From VAZQ01 sp034669045 (GTDB lineage Bacteria; Pseudomonadota; Alphaproteobacteria; Rhizobiales; Xanthobacteraceae), in assembly GCA_034669045.1 (NCBI GenBank), contig JAXDOD010000184.1:1-64000 (forward strand): DNA of 64,000 nt. The letters run 5' to 3'. Numbering within the stretch: position 1 is the first letter of the stretch; each line of letters begins with the position of its first letter. Below are positions 1-9,252 of the stretch, piece after piece. The notes under the pieces were generated by a model. It was given only the letters and a program-made list of their open reading frames with translations, had not been told where the DNA came from and made no database searches. The position numbers and the translations under genes were made by a program.

Positions 1-1467
1 GTCTATGAGGTCGCCACCTTCTACGCCCATTTCGACGTGGTGAAGGACGGCCCACCGCCGCCCGCCGTGACGGTGCGGGTGTGCGACAGCCTCTCCTGCG
101 CGATGGCGGGCGCCGAAACCCTGCTGACGACGCTGCCGGGCAAGCTGGGGGCGAACGTGCGCGTGCTGCGGGCGCCGTGCATGGGCGCCTGCGATCAGGC
201 GCCGGTCGTCGCCGTCGGCCATGTACAGACTAACCGCGCAACGCCGGAGACGGTAACCGCCGCCGTTGCCAAGGGGGCGCATGCGCATGCCTACAAGCCG
301 GGCAAGGACTTCGCCGCCTATCGGGCCGACGGCGGCTATCAGCTCCTGCGGGCGTGCCTGAGCGGCAAGCGCAGCCGCGACGATCTCATCAAGATCGTGA
401 GCGACGCCGGCCTGCGCGGCCTCGGCGGCGCCGGCTTTCCGACTGGGCGCAAATGGACGCTGGTGCGGGCCGAGCCCGCGCCCCGCCTTTTTGCCGTCAA
501 CGGCGACGAGGGCGAGCCCGGCACCTTCAAGGACCGCTACTACCTCGAGCGAGATCCGCACCGCTTTGTCGAAGGCATGCTGATCGCCGCCTGGGTGGTC
601 GAGGCGCCCGACACGTATTTCTATCTGCGCGACGAGTATCCGGAAGTCCGGCTGATGCTTGACGAGGAGCTCGCCAAGGTCGAAGCGGCCGGCCTCGTGC
701 CGCACACCAGGATCCATATGCGGCGCGGCGCCGGCGCTTACATCTGCGGCGAAGAATCCGCGATGATCGAGTCGATCGAAGGCAAGCGCGGGCTGCCGCG
801 CCATCGTCCGCCCTATGTGGCGCAGGTCGGCCTCTTTGGCCGTCCGACCCTGGAGCAGAATGTCGAGACGCTGTTCTGGATTCGCGACATCGTCGAAAAA
901 GGCGCCGACTGGTTCACCTCCCAGGGCCGGCACGACCGCAAGGGTTTCCGCAGCTTCTCGGTTTCCGGCCGTGTCAAGCAGCCGGGCGTGAAGCTCGCGC
1001 CGGCCGGCGTCACGATCCGCGAGCTGATCGACGAGTTCTGCGGCGGCATGGCGGAGGGCCACACCTTCACGGGCTATCTGCCGGGCGGCGCGTCGGGCGG
1101 CATCCTGCCGGCCCACATGGCCGACCTGCCGCTCGACTTCGGCACGCTGTAAAAATACGGCTGCTTCGTGGGGTCGCACGCGGTTGTGATCCTGTCCGAC
1201 AAGGACGACATGAAGGCGGTCGCCCTCAACCTGATGAAGTTTTTCGAAGACGAAAGCTGCGGCCAGTGCACGCCGTGCCGTGTCGGCACCGAGAAGGCCG
1301 TCAAGCTGATGGAGCGCGGGCCGTGGGATCCGGAGCTCTTGACCGAGCTGTCGACCCTGATGCGCGACGCCTCGATCTGCGGCCTCGGCCAGGCGGCGCC
1401 CAATCCGCTGCTTTGCGTGCTGAAATATTTTCCCGACGAACTGACCAGGCCCCTGGGACGTTGGTGA
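1..1467 (+). pseudogene. fdsB: NAD-dependent formate dehydrogenase diaphorase subunit (NuoE/NuoF fusion), 5' partial, internal stop
   Basis: Diaphorase arm of a soluble NAD-dependent formate dehydrogenase, which passes electrons from the catalytic subunit through Fe-S clusters and FMN to NAD+. The frame is open from base 1, so the start lies outside the window. The first ~240 bases encode a NuoE/thioredoxin-like [2Fe-2S] part (VYEVATFYAHFD, then the C-x4-C and C-x3-C pattern in CDSLSC and CMGAC). NuoF follows with the glycine-rich GLGGAGFPTGRKW and NGDEGEPGTFKDR segments and ICGEES. At 1150-1152 an in-frame TAA sits between FGTL and KYGCFVGSHAVVIL, where relatives usually have Glu. The same frame then continues to 1467 and encodes the [4Fe-4S] segment ESCGQCTPC. 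A product ending at the TAA would lack that cluster. GAA to TAA is one substitution, so a sequencing error or a young null allele are both possible. The catalytic subunit starts 14 bases downstream. Confidence 0.85.
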
Positions 1468-1481
1468 GACAAGAGGTTGCC

Positions 1482-4391
1482 ATGAGCGACGACGCACAAA
1501 AGCCGGCCGGCTACGGCCACGACCGCAAGGGCGCGGCCGGCGGCGCCACCAAGAATGACGGCGAGGTCCATGTCTCGCACAAGGGCCCGACCGACACGGT
1601 CGCCGGCCAGGGTCACGGCACGACGGCGCAGAGCTTCTTCATCGACGACCGCGAGATCGACATTCGACCGGGCGAGACCATCTTCCGTGCGGCGCGCCGG
1701 CTCGACATCAAGCTGCCGCACCTGTGCTACACGCCCAAGCCGGGTTACCGGGCGGACGGCAACTGCCGTGTCTGCATGGTGGAGATCGAAGGCGAGCGCG
1801 TGCTGGCGGCGAGCTGCATCCGCACGCCGGCGCCCGGCATGAAGGTGAAGACCCAGACCGACCGCGCCAAGACGGCGCGCCGCATGGTGGCCGAGCTCCT
1901 GCTCACCGACCAGCCCGCCATCAAGGTGGCGCACGATCCCGATTCCGAGCTGTGGAAGATCGTCAACCGCCAGAAGATCGACGCCGGCCGCTTCCCGAAG
2001 CGCGCGGCGCCCGCGCCCGACCGCAGCCATCCCGCGATGGCGGTCAATCTCGACGCCTGCATCCAATGCAATCTGTGTGTGCGCGCCTGCCGCGAGGTCC
2101 AGGTCAACGACGTGATCGGCATGGCGGGGCGCGGCCACACCGAGAAGATCGTGTTCGACTTCGATGACCCGATGGGCGCCTCGACCTGCGTGGCCTGCGG
2201 CGAATGCGTGCAGGCCTGCCCGACCGGCGCGCTGATGCCGGCCACGATGGTGGACGAGAAAAACGTCTATGCCGGCAAGCCCGACCGCGCGGTCGACAGC
2301 GTCTGCCCCTATTGCGGCGTCGGCTGCCAGCTCACCTACCACATCAAGGACGATAAGCTCGCTTACGTGAGCGGCAAGAACGGCCCGGCCAACCAGAACC
2401 GCCTGTGCGTCAAGGGCCGCTTCGGCTTCGACTATGTCAGCAACCCGCAGCGACTGACGCAACCGATGGTGCGCCGGGATGGCGTCGGCAAGGCCGCCGA
2501 CGATCTGGTCGACCCGTCCAATCCCTGGACCCATTTCCGCCCCGCGACCTGGGAAGAGGCGATGGACCGCGCCGCCAAGGGCCTCACCAGGATCCGCGAC
2601 CGCGACGGACCGCGCGCGCTGGCGGGCTTCGGCTCGGCCAAGGGCTCCAACGAGGAGGCCTATCTGTTCCAGAAGCTGGTGCGCACCGGCTTCGGCAGCA
2701 ACAACGTCGATCACTGCACCCGGCTATGCCATGCCTCCTCGGTCGCCGCCTTGCTCGAAGGCGTCGGCTCGGCGGCCGTCACCGCCACCTTCAACGAGTG
2801 CAAGAATTCCGACGTCATCATCGTGATCGGCGCCAACCCGACCGAGAACCATCCGGTCGCCGCCACCTTTTTCAAGCAGGCCGCCAAGCGCGGCGCCAAG
2901 CTGATCGTCATGGACCCGCGCGGGTCGGCGCTCACGCGCCACGCCTGGCAGATGCTGCAGTTCAAGAACGGCACCGACGTCGCCATGCTCAACGGCATCC
3001 TCAACGTCATCATCGAGGAAAAGCTCTACGACCAGCAATACGTGCAGACCTATACGCAGGATTTCGACAAGCTCGCGGCGAGCGTCAAGCCGTTCACGCC
3101 CGAGGAGATGGCGCCGATCTGCGGCATCGCGCCCGACGTGCTGCGCAAGGTCGCGCGCACGTTCGCGCGCGCCGAAAGCGCCATCATCTTCTGGGGCATG
3201 GGCGTGTCGCAGCACACGCACGGCACCGACAACGCGCGCTGCCTGATCGCGCTGTCGCTGATCTGCGGGCAGATCGGCCGCCCGGGCACCGGCCTGCATC
3301 CGCTGCGCGGCCAGAACAACGTGCAGGGCGCCTCCGACGCGGGGCTGATCCCGATGTTCTTCCCCGATTACAAGTCGGTGGAGGACGCCGAGACCCGCGC
3401 CAAATACGAAGCCGCGTGGGGCGTGACGCTCGATCCCAAGCGCGGCAAGACCGTGGTCGAGATCATGGATGCGGTGCATGCCGACGAGATCAAGGGCATG
3501 TATATCATGGGCGAGAACCCCGCGATGTCGGACCCCGATCTCAACCACGCGCGCGGCGCGCTCGCGCATCTCGAGCATCTGGTGGTGCAGGACATCTTCC
3601 TCACCGAGACGGCCTCTTATGCCGACGTGATCCTGCCAGCCTCGGCGTGGCCGGAGAAGGACGGCACCGTCACCAACACCAACCGCCAGGTGCAGATGGG
3701 ACGCCAGGCGCTGCCGCTGCCGGGCGAGGCGCGGCAGGACCTCTGGATCATCCAGGACCTCGCGCAGCGCATCGGCTGCAACTGGAGCTACCGGCACGTC
3801 GGCGAGGTGTTCACCGAGATGGCGTCGATGATGCCGGCGCTCGACAACATCTCGTGGGAGCGCGTCGCGCGCGAGGACCACGTCACCTATCCGGTCGACG
3901 GGCCCGACGTGCCGGGCCGCGACGTGGTGTTCGACCAAGGCTTTCCGCGGCCGGGCGGCTTCGCCAAGCTGGTCGCCACGAAATTCAAGGCGCCGGACGA
4001 AGTGCCCGACGCCGAGTATCCGTTCATCCTCACCACCGGGCGCCAGCTCGAGCATTGGCACACCGGCGCGATGACGCGCCGCGCCTCGACGCTCGACGCG
4101 CTGGAGCCCGGGCCGGTGGCGGGGCTTTCACGTGCCACCATCTCGAAGCTCGGCATCAAGCCGGGCGATCCGGTGCGCGTGTCGACCCGCCGCGGCGTGG
4201 TGCAGCTCGACGCGCGCCAGGACGACGGCGTTCCGGACGGCGTGGTGTTCATCCCGTTCGCCTATGTGGAGGCGGCGGCAAATCTCCTGACCAATCCGGC
4301 GCTCGATCCGTTCGGAAAAATCCCCGAGTTCAAGTATTGCGCGGCAAAGGTCGAACGCGTGGACCCGGCGACCCGCGTGGCGGCGGAGTAA
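1482..4391 (+). CDS. fdsA: NAD-dependent formate dehydrogenase, molybdenum catalytic (alpha) subunit
   Basis: Oxidises formate to CO2 at a bis-MGD molybdenum site in the cytoplasm and passes electrons to the upstream diaphorase subunit. The 969-residue protein has, in order: a [2Fe-2S] ferredoxin domain (C82, C95, C98, C112); two ferredoxin-type [4Fe-4S] motifs (C192/C195/C198/C202 and C235/C238/C241/C245); the FDH-type [4Fe-4S] motif (C274, C277, C281, C308); and the molybdopterin oxidoreductase body. C416, in the context RLCHASS, is the probable Mo ligand followed by the usual His, so this is a Cys and not a selenocysteine enzyme. No twin-arginine signal is visible, consistent with a soluble enzyme. 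The ATG at 1482 is chosen because GAGG lies just upstream and the N-terminus then matches the family; the frame is open further upstream. The fdsC/fdhD and fdsD genes that often follow are not present here. Confidence 0.95.
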   Translation: MSDDAQKPAGYGHDRKGAAGGATKNDGEVHVSHKGPTDTVAGQGHGTTAQSFFIDDREIDIRPGETIFRAARRLDIKLPHLCYTPKPGYRADGNCRVCMVEIEGERVLAASCIRTPAPGMKVKTQTDRAKTARRMVAELLLTDQPAIKVAHDPDSELWKIVNRQKIDAGRFPKRAAPAPDRSHPAMAVNLDACIQCNLCVRACREVQVNDVIGMAGRGHTEKIVFDFDDPMGASTCVACGECVQACPTGALMPATMVDEKNVYAGKPDRAVDSVCPYCGVGCQLTYHIKDDKLAYVSGKNGPANQNRLCVKGRFGFDYVSNPQRLTQPMVRRDGVGKAADDLVDPSNPWTHFRPATWEEAMDRAAKGLTRIRDRDGPRALAGFGSAKGSNEEAYLFQKLVRTGFGSNNVDHCTRLCHASSVAALLEGVGSAAVTATFNECKNSDVIIVIGANPTENHPVAATFFKQAAKRGAKLIVMDPRGSALTRHAWQMLQFKNGTDVAMLNGILNVIIEEKLYDQQYVQTYTQDFDKLAASVKPFTPEEMAPICGIAPDVLRKVARTFARAESAIIFWGMGVSQHTHGTDNARCLIALSLICGQIGRPGTGLHPLRGQNNVQGASDAGLIPMFFPDYKSVEDAETRAKYEAAWGVTLDPKRGKTVVEIMDAVHADEIKGMYIMGENPAMSDPDLNHARGALAHLEHLVVQDIFLTETASYADVILPASAWPEKDGTVTNTNRQVQMGRQALPLPGEARQDLWIIQDLAQRIGCNWSYRHVGEVFTEMASMMPALDNISWERVAREDHVTYPVDGPDVPGRDVVFDQGFPRPGGFAKLVATKFKAPDEVPDAEYPFILTTGRQLEHWHTGAMTRRASTLDALEPGPVAGLSRATISKLGIKPGDPVRVSTRRGVVQLDARQDDGVPDGVVFIPFAYVEAAANLLTNPALDPFGKIPEFKYCAAKVERVDPATRVAAE

Positions 4392-4488
4392 CGCCGATCC
4401 ATCCGCGCAGTGGCTGTGAGATTCACACCTTCGCGGTGAACCGGAAGGCCACACGGGTGCGGCATACGCGGTCTGCTCCCTCCCCCAC

Positions 4489-4507
4489 CGCCCGTCGAAG
4501 ACGGGCG
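4489..4507. other. perfect 8-bp hairpin downstream of fdsA
   Basis: CGCCCGTC, loop GAA, GACGGGCG. It lies about 100 bases after the fdsA stop, within the 268-base gap 4392-4659 that otherwise shows no gene. There is no T-run after it, so it is not a classical intrinsic terminator. Confidence 0.5.
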
Positions 4508-4582
4508 TGAACGCCCTGACGCTGGGGAGGGTTGGGAAGAGGGGTGGTTCTGGATTCGATCTTTCCTTCACCCCTCTCCCTG

Positions 4583-4607
4583 TCCCTCCCCCGCAAGGGG
4601 GGAGGGA
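4583..4607. repeat. G/C-homopurine hairpin between fdsA and the small secreted-protein gene
   Basis: A 10-bp stem, TCCCTCCCCC, loop GCAAG, GGGGGAGGGA. It is preceded by further CCCTCTCCC-like sequence. Elements of this type are common between convergent genes in Rhizobiales. Here it separates fdsA (plus strand) from the convergent gene at 4660-4917 and could end transcripts in both directions. Confidence 0.5.
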
Positions 4608-4659
4608 ACGTTGGGGTACCAACCTTTGCGAAGCCAACGCAGCATTCGCAGCCCAAGCT

Positions 4660-4917
4660 TCAGAACGAGCAGTCGAGATGCGGGTAGGGGTCCGACACGT
4701 ACTTGCATTTCGCCTTGCTGCGTCCGGCCGTCTGGCCGCTGACCTGCCCGCTCACCTGCCGGGCTGCCTGCGCGACCGGTGCGACCTTGACGCCGCCCGC
4801 TCCGCGGATGCCGGCGCCGCTCTTGGCGGAGGCCTCCGAGCCGTGCGAGACGAGCGCGACGGCGACGAGGGCCAGAATGACGGCGAACTGCTTGCTGTGC
4901 TTCACGATGGTGGACAT
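4660..4917 (-). CDS. small secreted Cys-containing protein of unknown function
   Basis: I do not recognise this protein. It is 85 residues with a clear export signal: a charged start (MSTIVKHSKQ), a hydrophobic core (FAVILALVAVALV) and a likely cleavage after SEASA. The mature part is short, rich in Gly, Ala, Gln and Ser, and ends with CKYVSDPYPHLDCSF, where two Cys could form a disulfide. The start at 4917 is preferred over the ATG at 4923: AGGGAG lies six bases before the former but directly abuts the latter. It is monocistronic, convergent with fdsA and divergent from bioB. Confidence 0.65.
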   Translation of the reverse strand: MSTIVKHSKQFAVILALVAVALVSHGSEASAKSGAGIRGAGGVKVAPVAQAARQVSGQVSGQTAGRSKAKCKYVSDPYPHLDCSF

Positions 4918-5070
4918 GGTCATCTCCCTGAATTGATCGGGCGCCGATCGCCCTGTCAGTGTCAGGAGGCTACCGCCGCCTCGCCGCCGCCGATGTGATG
5001 GCCGTCACAAGATGGTCGATTGTCCGCGGCCGCAGCCCGGGACTGGCGTCCTGCATCCCCCTGCGGCGGA

Positions 5071-5100
5071 GCTCCCGGCGTCGGCTGACGCCGCGGGAGC
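5071..5100. promoter_or_regulatory. strong dyad overlapping the putative bioB promoter
   Basis: GCTCCCG and CGGGAGC form an outer 7-bp stem around an inner GCGTC/GACGC stem with a 2-base bulge. A possible -10 (TATATC, 5109-5114) lies just downstream, with a -35-like TGACGC at 5086-5091 inside the dyad. The bioB ATG is 36 bases after the dyad. It could be an operator or an RNA hairpin. It does not match the AT-rich BioR box known in alphaproteobacteria. Confidence 0.4.
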
Positions 5101-5136
5101 CGATCTGCTATATCGCTCCCGTCGCAGGAGCCGCCG

Positions 5137-6141
<1,005 letters not shown>

Positions 6142-6169
6142 TCGCCTCGGCTGCGGATCTCTGCGCAGC

Positions 6170-6856
6170 CTAAGGGACGACCGGCGTCATGCCCTTCTGC
6201 ACGTAGATCGGTCGCGCCGCCGGCGAGGTCAGCGCCTGCACCAGCGCCCTGCCCGTGTCCGGCTCCTTCGCTCCGACGAACAGGCCGGCGGAAAACGTCG
6301 TCACCTTCTGCAGCTCGGCCGGCAGCGGCCCGACCACCTCGATACCGGGGACCGGCAGGAGCTCGCTGATCTGCTGGATGCCGATCTCCGCCTCGCCGGT
6401 GGCGACCACCTCGCCGACCGGAACGCCGGGCGCGGGAATCACGATTTTGGTCTGGACCGCCTCGGCGAGGCCGAGCCGCGCCAGCACGCTCGGGAAATAG
6501 ACGCCGCTGATGCCGGTCCTGGAGTAGGCGATCGAGCGGGCCGCGAGCAGCGCGCGCTTGAACGCCTCGGCCGAGCCGATGTCGGGCCGGGCGGCGCCGG
6601 CACGTACCGCGACGCCGATGGCGGACCGCGCCAGGTCGACGCGGCTGCCGGCCGCGACCTTGCCCTGCCCGATCAGGGCGTCGATCGCCTCGTCGGTCAG
6701 GATCGTGAGATCGCCGCCCGCGCCCGCGGCAATTTCGTCCATGAGCATGTTGGTCGAGCCCCACAGGATGTCGAGCTTGCCGCCGGCCGTCCGCTCGAAT
6801 GCCGGCATGACCTCGAGCAGCACGGCCTTGACGCCGTTGGAAAACAGACCCCGCAT
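6170..6856 (-). CDS. substrate-binding-fold protein of the ModA/SBP_bac_11 type, without signal peptide
   Basis: A 228-residue protein resembling periplasmic molybdate/anion-binding proteins (LWGSTNMLMDEIAAGAGGDL near the N-terminus, GEAEIGIQQISELLP in the second lobe, and a C-terminal SPAARPIYVQKGMTPV typical of the family). There is no signal peptide: the start is fixed by AAGGGG six bases before the ATG, and the reading begins directly in the fold (MRGLFSNGVKAVL). It therefore probably acts in the cytoplasm. It lies 20 bases after the Rieske ferredoxin gene on the same strand and is probably co-transcribed with it, which suggests a role tied to the oxygenase cluster rather than to an ABC transporter; no permease is present. 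Ligand unknown. Confidence 0.75.
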   Translation of the reverse strand: MRGLFSNGVKAVLLEVMPAFERTAGGKLDILWGSTNMLMDEIAAGAGGDLTILTDEAIDALIGQGKVAAGSRVDLARSAIGVAVRAGAARPDIGSAEAFKRALLAARSIAYSRTGISGVYFPSVLARLGLAEAVQTKIVIPAPGVPVGEVVATGEAEIGIQQISELLPVPGIEVVGPLPAELQKVTTFSAGLFVGAKEPDTGRALVQALTSPAARPIYVQKGMTPVVP

Positions 6857-6876
6857 CGCCCGCCCCTTTATGCCGG

Positions 6877-7185
6877 CTATTCCGTCTCGATGAACACGCG
6901 GCCGTTCTCGACGATGGTCTTGTAGGTCTTGACCGGTATCATGCAGGGCGGCGACACCACCTCGCCGCTCTTGATGTTGAACTGGCCGTTATGGAAATTG
7001 CACTCGACCACGTCGCCCTCGATGTAGCCCTCCGATAGCGAGCCCGGCCCATGGGTGCAGAGGTCGTCCGTCACATAGAACTCGCCGTCGACGTTGAACA
7101 CCGCCAGCGCCAGGTCGCCGGTCTCGACCTTGACGGCGTTTCCGGGCGCGATATCGGCGGCGCACAGATCAATTCGTTGCGACAT
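6877..7185 (-). CDS. Rieske [2Fe-2S] ferredoxin component of a ring-hydroxylating oxygenase
   Basis: Small soluble electron carrier, 102 residues. The Rieske cluster ligands are C43-x-H45 (CTHGPGSL) and C62-x2-H65 (CNFHNGQF). Known members take electrons from an FAD reductase and deliver them to the oxygenase. Here the oxygenase is divergently transcribed from 7362 and a matching reductase is at 10194, so the three components are in one island but in separate transcription units. It is followed closely by the cytosolic substrate-binding-fold gene. Confidence 0.92.
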   Translation of the reverse strand: MSQRIDLCAADIAPGNAVKVETGDLALAVFNVDGEFYVTDDLCTHGPGSLSEGYIEGDVVECNFHNGQFNIKSGEVVSPPCMIPVKTYKTIVENGRVFIETE

Positions 7186-7220
7186 GGGCTCCTCGTTGAC
7201 GTTGCTGCACTGCGGTGTTA

Positions 7221-7250
7221 TTCTACATTGGAACGCCGTTCCATATAGAA
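7221..7250. promoter_or_regulatory. IclR-type operator dyad in the divergent oxygenase/ferredoxin promoter
   Basis: The core 7229-7243 is a perfect 15-bp palindrome, TGGAACG-C-CGTTCCA. It is flanked by TTCTA on the left and TAGAA on the right, giving an extended imperfect 30-bp dyad. It resembles sites bound by IclR-family regulators, and an IclR gene lies in the same island (9253-10062). CCATATAGAA at 7241-7250 recurs at 7297-7306, followed by GTTCTATGG at 7325-7333, which suggests a second half-site set before the oxygenase start at 7362. Confidence 0.6.
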
Positions 7251-7361
7251 GAACGCATCCCGGGGGAGAGCTGCCTTTCCTTCAGGGTCGCGCCTACCAT
7301 ATAGAACATAAGCTGGGTTGCGGAGTTCTATGGACGGCACCAGCGCTGGCGGAGTTTTTCC

Positions 7362-8648
7362 ATGCTCAGAAAAGAACAGAACGACCTGTTGACGCAAACC
7401 GGTCCCGGCACGCCGATGGGGCGGATGTTCCGGTGCTATTGGGTGCCGGCGCTGATGGCGGAGGAGCTGCCGGAAAACGAGTGCCCGCCGGTGCGGGTCA
7501 AGATCCTCTCCGAGCGGCTGCTCGCCTTCCGCGATACCGACGGCAACTACGGGCTGGTCGACGAGTTCTGCGCCCACCGCGGCGTATCGCTGTGGTTCGG
7601 CCGCAACGAGGAGGGCGGGTTGCGCTGCCCCTATCACGGCTGGAAATACGACGTGACCGGACAGTGCATCGACGTGCCCTCGGAGCCGGGCGAAAGCGGC
7701 TTCTGCCAGAAGATCAAGCTCAAGTCCTACCCGCTGGTGAAACGCGGCCCGGTACTGTGGACCTATATGGGCCCGCCCGACCGCCAGCCGCCGCTGCCGG
7801 AGTGGGAATTCGCGACCGTGCCGACCGACCAGAGCTTCATCTCCAAGCGCTTCCAGGAATCCAACTGGCTGCAGGCGATGGAGGGGGGCATCGATTCCAG
7901 CCATGTCTCCTTCCTGCATCGCGGCGACCTCGGCTCCGATCCGCTGTTCAAGGGCGCCAAGGGCAACGAATACAATCTCGCCGACACGCGGCCGCATTTC
8001 GAGGTGGTGGAGCAGCCGGGCGGCCTGTTCATCGGGGCGCGCCGCAACGCCGAGAACGGCAACTACTACTGGCGCATCACGCCCTGGGTGATGCCGACCT
8101 TCACCCAGATCCCGCCGCGTGCCGATCATCCGATCCACGGCCACTTCTGGATCCCGATCGACGACCTCACCTGCTGGGCCTGGACCTACGACTTCCATCC
8201 GGTGCGCGCGCTCAGCCGCCGCGAGGTCGAGGCCATGCGCGACGGCGCCGGGGTGCACTGCAAGTACGTGCCCGGCACCTATCGGCCGCTCGCCAACAAG
8301 GACAACGACTACCTGATGGACCGCGCGGCGCAGAAGGCGGGCAGGACCTATAGCGGGATCGCCGGCTTCGCCAGCCAGGACGCCTCCCTGCAGGAGAGCA
8401 TGGGGCCGGTCTGCGACCGCACCAAGGAGAACCTCGTCTCCACCGACAACGGCATCATCATGGCGCGCCACCGCCTGATGCGCGCCGCCAAGGCGCTGGC
8501 CGACAAGGACATCCTGCCGCCCGGCGTCGATCCCGAACATCACAAGATCCGATCGGTCTCGGTGGTGCTGCCGCCCGACCAGGCCTTCAAGGAAGGCGCC
8601 AAGGAAGCGCTCAAGGCCAAGCCCGGCGTAGCGCAGACGACAGTGTGA
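7362..8648 (+). CDS. Rieske non-heme iron oxygenase, alpha subunit (phthalate-dioxygenase-like)
   Basis: A 428-residue terminal oxygenase. The N-terminal Rieske domain has C70-x-H72 (CAHRGVSL) and C89-x2-H92 (CPYHGWKY). The catalytic domain has the mononuclear iron motif in GIDSSHVSFLH, with D178, H181 and H186 as probable bridge and ligand residues. The single-subunit architecture is that of phthalate/vanillate-type oxygenases (class I/III alpha3), and no beta subunit gene is present. Activity would be hydroxylation or O-demethylation of an aromatic or related substrate; the substrate cannot be read from sequence. It is divergent from the ferredoxin gene and followed by an uncharacterised gene 16 bases downstream. 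Confidence 0.92.
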   Translation: MLRKEQNDLLTQTGPGTPMGRMFRCYWVPALMAEELPENECPPVRVKILSERLLAFRDTDGNYGLVDEFCAHRGVSLWFGRNEEGGLRCPYHGWKYDVTGQCIDVPSEPGESGFCQKIKLKSYPLVKRGPVLWTYMGPPDRQPPLPEWEFATVPTDQSFISKRFQESNWLQAMEGGIDSSHVSFLHRGDLGSDPLFKGAKGNEYNLADTRPHFEVVEQPGGLFIGARRNAENGNYYWRITPWVMPTFTQIPPRADHPIHGHFWIPIDDLTCWAWTYDFHPVRALSRREVEAMRDGAGVHCKYVPGTYRPLANKDNDYLMDRAAQKAGRTYSGIAGFASQDASLQESMGPVCDRTKENLVSTDNGIIMARHRLMRAAKALADKDILPPGVDPEHHKIRSVSVVLPPDQAFKEGAKEALKAKPGVAQTTV

Positions 8649-8664
8649 CGACGGAGTACGCACG

Positions 8665-9177
8665 ATGCTCAGCGAAAGCGCACGCATGACCACGCCCGAG
8701 GAGGCGCGGTTCCGGATCAACTATCCGAACTCCAAGCCGCGCGCCATCAAGGTGGTCGCCCTCGACGCCCCCAGCGAAGACGTGGTCAAGCGCCTCTCCC
8801 GCGTGCAATGGCAGCGGGCGTCGTTCTTCACCGCCCCCAAGTTCGACGGCGCGCCGCGCGGCGGCGCCGGCTGGTCGATGAAGGCCTGGCTCTCCGACCT
8901 CGCCGGACGCACCAAGGACCTCGTCGACGAGGTCTCCACCGCCGACCTGGTCGTGATGGTGTCGAGCGCGGGCACCGACGCCAACGCCGCCGCCGTCATC
9001 GCGGAAGCCTGCAGCGTGCGCAAGGTGATGACCACGGCGCTCATCATCGGCAGCGAATCGAAGTCGGACGAGGAGCTGTCGAAGACGCTGGCGAGCCTGC
9101 GGCCCTATGCCTCGATGCTGGTGATCGCGAGCAACGACGATTACATCGAGGAAATGCTGGTGGCGCTGCGGGCGTAA
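8665..9177 (+). CDS. conserved hypothetical protein linked to the oxygenase
   Basis: I do not recognise this 170-residue protein. It has a beta-alpha pattern with a hydrophobic strand and small-residue turn (TADLVVMVSSAGTDANAAAV), suggesting a Rossmann-like nucleotide or small-ligand fold, but no catalytic motif stands out. No signal peptide or membrane segment. It follows the oxygenase by 16 bases with an own GGAG upstream, so the two are almost certainly one operon. A second ATG at 8686 (MTTPEEARF) is a possible alternative start. Confidence 0.75.
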   Translation: MLSESARMTTPEEARFRINYPNSKPRAIKVVALDAPSEDVVKRLSRVQWQRASFFTAPKFDGAPRGGAGWSMKAWLSDLAGRTKDLVDEVSTADLVVMVSSAGTDANAAAVIAEACSVRKVMTTALIIGSESKSDEELSKTLASLRPYASMLVIASNDDYIEEMLVALRA

Positions 9178-9203
9178 GGCGCTTGCCCCGCGCAGCATCC
9201 TTC

Positions 9204-9244
9204 GTCAGTCCCGGGCTCGCGCCGTCGGCGCGCCCCGGAATGAC
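9204..9244. repeat. palindromic intergenic repeat, family A, copy 1
   Basis: An imperfect palindrome with GTCAGTCCCGGGC at one end and CCCGGAATGAC at the other, around a core CGCGCC-GTC-GGCGCG. It lies between two convergent genes. Related copies are at 11428-11470 and 51822-51859. Confidence 0.6.
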
Positions 9245-9252
9245 GACACGAC

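Noticed and set aside
1150..1152. Programmed recoding of the stop in the diaphorase subunit
   Set aside because: The codon is TAA, not TGA, and no selenocysteine or pyrrolysine context is seen; a mutation or read error is simpler.
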